In this document: positions 60,638-64,000 of the stretch, piece by piece
Position numbering within the stretch: position 1 is the first letter of the stretch
How the letters are laid out: each line of letters opens with the position of its first letter
Origin: Saccharopolyspora erythraea
GTDB taxonomy: Bacteria; Actinomycetota; Actinomycetes; Mycobacteriales; Pseudonocardiaceae
NCBI RefSeq assembly: GCF_018141105.1
Contig: NZ_CP054839.1
Coordinates: 1,426,001 to 1,490,000, forward strand
DNA length: 64,000 nt
Direction: 5' to 3'
The notes under the pieces: model-generated
Databases searched by the model: none
What the model was told of the DNA's origin: nothing
Seen by the model: only the letters and a program-made list of their open reading frames with translations
Position numbers and translations under genes: made by a program

Positions 60638-61198
60638 CGCGCTCCCGTCCTCCTCGATGGGCCGGCGTTGGGGCGCCCCGCGGCGCGAGGTCCCACCTAC
60701 AGCGTGTCACGACGGACGGCCGCGGCGATGCGGTCCACGTCACCCAGCGTGTGTTTGGCCTGTTCATCCAGCAGGAAGACGGCTCGTTGCGGAATTCCCA
60801 CAAGCCGATGATGTACAGATGTACACCACCGGTGTTAGGGTCTTTCGCGGCACGAGGACGAACCCACTTCGAGGACGAAGTCGATCTGGCACCACGCCTG
60901 CCGTGGCAGCCGACGAGAATTGCAGCGCCACCGCCTGATCGCCAGGAGGTGAGTTTCACGGCACGATGTGCTGGTGGCGGATGAGAGAACAATCGAATCC
61001 CGCGCCCAGATCGCCCCGGCGGCCCATTCGATTCCCGGCCGCTGTTCGTCCCCGCCCCGCCGACCGCAGGTGAACCACTCGCATCGACGTGAACTCGCGT
61101 GCGAGTCGGGACCCCGCGCGTCCGGCACCGGCGGTGCCCGCAGAACCGCAATTGGCGAAGAAGTCAGCAAGAACGACAAAACGGGGAATAGGACATCC
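60638..61198. other. 561-base divergent intergenic region
   Basis: It lies between the TetR gene and the dehydrogenase. The only notable elements are paired TGTACA boxes (60812-60825) followed by a CACCGGTG palindrome (60827-60834). Open frames on both strands lack ribosome binding sites and resemble nothing. Confidence 0.55.
60812..60834. promoter_or_regulatory. candidate TetR operator
   Basis: TGTACA occurs at 60812-60817 and again at 60820-60825, two bases apart, followed by CACCGGTG at 60827-60834. Clustered palindromes in a divergent intergenic region fit binding of a dimeric TetR protein. Confidence 0.45.
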
Positions 61199-62686
<1,488 letters not shown>

Positions 62687-62851
62687 TTCCTCCGTTCTTC
62701 CGCAGCAGTCCGAAAACCGGAGGAATCGCACCGGCAATTCACCACCGTCGACTCGACGGCATTTCTCGACAATCGCGCAGCAACCACCCGAGTCCGCCCT
62801 CTCCGACGCATCCGGCGTCGGGGAGGGAAGACCGGGAAAGGAGTTCGGGGC

Positions 62852-64000
62852 ATGAGCGCGCCCACCGGCGACGCCGAACTGAACGAGTTCGGCTACACCA
62901 ACAAACTGAAAAGATCGCTCGGCGGTTTCCACACCTTCGCCGCCGGGGTCAGCTACATCTCGGTGCTCACCGGCACCTTCCAACTGTCCTACTTCGGGTT
63001 GTCCTCCGGCGGTCCCGCCTACTGGTGGTCCTGGCCGCTGGTCTTCCTCGGGCAGTTGATGGTGGCGTTGAGCTTCGCCGAGCTGGCATCGCACTACCCG
63101 ATCGCCGGATCGGTCTACAACTGGTCGAAGAAGCTGGGCGGCCAGCACGTCGGCTGGCTGGCGGGCTGGATGATGCTGCTGGCCTCGATCGTCTCGATCG
63201 CGGCCACCGCGCTGGCCTACCAGCACACCCTGCCCCAGATCTGGGGCGCCTTCCAGCTCATCGGTGACGGCACCGGCACCAGCGAGGCCACCAACGGCGT
63301 GGTGCTGGCGACCGCGCTGATCGTGTTCACCACGCTGGTCAACGCCTTCGGCGTCAAGCTGATGGCCCGCATCAACAGCGCGGGCGTGTTCATCGAGCTG
63401 GTCGCGGCGGTGCTGCTGATCCTGTTCCTGGCCGTGGCCGCGACCCGCGGTCCCGAGGTCGTCATGGAGACGCAGAACACCGGCTCGGCCTACTCCAGCG
63501 GCTACCTCGGCGCCTTCCTGGTCGCCGCGATCGCCTCGTCGTACGTGATGTACGGCTTCGACACGGCCTCCTCGCTGGGCGAGGAGTCCATCGACCCGCG
63601 CCGCAACGCGCCACGGGCGATCCTGCGCTCGCTGGTCGCCTCGTTCGTGCTCGGCGGTCTGATCATCCTGCTGGCACTCATGGCCGCCAGGGACCTCAAC
63701 GCGCCCGAGCTGACCTCCGACGGTCTGCAGTTCGTGCTCACCGACGCCCTGGGCCCGATGGTCGGCCGGATGTTCCTGCTGGTGGTGTTCATCGCGATCA
63801 CCGTGTGCGTGCTGGCCGTGCACACCGCCGCGATCCGCATCGCCTTCGCCATGGCCCGCGACAACGCGCTGCCCGGCGGCTCCAAGCTGGCCAAGGTCAG
63901 CCCGCGGTTCCTGACCCCGGTGACGCCCGCGATCATCATCGGTGTCATCGCGGTGGTGCTGCTGGTGGTCAACATCGGCCAGCCGCAGATCTTCTCGGCC
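62852..64000 (+). CDS. APC-family amino acid/amine permease, 3' end missing
   Basis: The first 383 residues are inside the window. The N-terminus (LNEFGYTNKLKRSLGGFHTF, then FAAGVSYISVLTGTFQLSYF) is typical of the amino acid/choline/GABA permease group of the APC family. Further landmarks are AELASHYPIAGSVYNWSKKL and YGFDTASSLGEESIDPRRNA. Ten membrane helices are visible. ATG 62852 has AAGGAG 9 bases upstream. Its place behind the GbsA-type gene suggests import of choline, carnitine or a related quaternary amine. The stop codon lies beyond base 64000. Confidence 0.87.
   Translation, partial: MSAPTGDAELNEFGYTNKLKRSLGGFHTFAAGVSYISVLTGTFQLSYFGLSSGGPAYWWSWPLVFLGQLMVALSFAELASHYPIAGSVYNWSKKLGGQHVGWLAGWMMLLASIVSIAATALAYQHTLPQIWGAFQLIGDGTGTSEATNGVVLATALIVFTTLVNAFGVKLMARINSAGVFIELVAAVLLILFLAVAATRGPEVVMETQNTGSAYSSGYLGAFLVAAIASSYVMYGFDTASSLGEESIDPRRNAPRAILRSLVASFVLGGLIILLALMAARDLNAPELTSDGLQFVLTDALGPMVGRMFLLVVFIAITVCVLAVHTAAIRIAFAMARDNALPGGSKLAKVSPRFLTPVTPAIIIGVIAVVLLVVNIGQPQIFSA

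Overview
The window is 64 kb of very GC-rich chromosome with frequent GTG/TTG starts, many probable leaderless genes and tightly packed opposing operons. The gene content points to an actinomycete, probably of the Pseudonocardiaceae (Saccharopolyspora-like); that genus-level placement is an inference from protein character, not a search. There are no rRNA or tRNA genes, no CRISPR array and no insertion sequence that I can support.

Region 1 (1-27.6 kb) is a housekeeping block. It starts with the end of a cytochrome oxidase assembly gene (ctaG type), then an SSB-like gene, ettA (ABC-F translation factor), a giant TPR/low-complexity protein, the 180-kDa NAD-glutamate dehydrogenase, a hotdog thioesterase and a conserved hypothetical. 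On the minus strand follow a DUF418 membrane protein, a degenerate GH13 protein, truncated haemoglobin O, an MscS channel and a prolyl oligopeptidase. Then come an HNH endonuclease, a remarkable GVRIS-repeat protein, a small membrane protein with a DUF5130 protein, a membrane-anchored degenerate receiver protein, aminopeptidase N and a DsbA-like protein. As I recall it, the order ssb-like / ettA / gdh / thioesterase / GH13 / glbO / HNH / DUF5130 / pepN / DsbA-like parallels Rv2478c-Rv2466c of Mycobacterium tuberculosis. The giant protein and the GVRIS gene are then lineage-specific insertions.

Region 2 (27.6-38.6 kb) is mixed. It has an aldehyde dehydrogenase, endonuclease V, a SUFU-type immunity gene beside a polymorphic toxin with a GH-E nuclease tip (its N-terminus apparently decayed), a secreted glycerophosphodiesterase with a carbohydrate-binding-like tail, a PAP2-like membrane protein, a dienelactone hydrolase, a secreted endonuclease/exonuclease/phosphatase protein, a six-unit 25-bp tandem repeat and a MerR regulator.

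Region 3 (38.8-45.6 kb) is a coherent amine-catabolic locus: FadR-type regulator, SDR, aldehyde dehydrogenase, gamma-glutamyl hydrolase (class I GATase fold) and a glutamine-synthetase-like ligase, divergent from an ethanolamine-type permease. Together they suggest import, gamma-glutamylation, two-step oxidation and hydrolysis of ethanolamine or a similar amino alcohol.

Region 4 (45.9-52.2 kb) holds a small zinc-ribbon membrane protein and a tripartite tricarboxylate transporter (tctCBA) divergent from a CitA/CitB-type two-component pair that presumably controls it.

Region 5 (52.4-64 kb) has a small secreted His/Lys/Cys-rich protein, superoxide dismutase, an SAM methyltransferase, an acyltransferase, a secreted S37 peptidase, a PPOX-fold oxidoreductase, a DivIVA-like coiled-coil protein, and a TetR gene with a long low-complexity N-terminus. 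The TetR gene is divergent from a betaine-aldehyde-dehydrogenase-like gene and an APC permease cut by the window end. The best candidates for undescribed biology are the GVRIS-repeat protein (21344-22123), the His/Lys/Cys-rich secreted protein, the degenerate receiver and GH13 proteins, and the B12-independent amine pathway.
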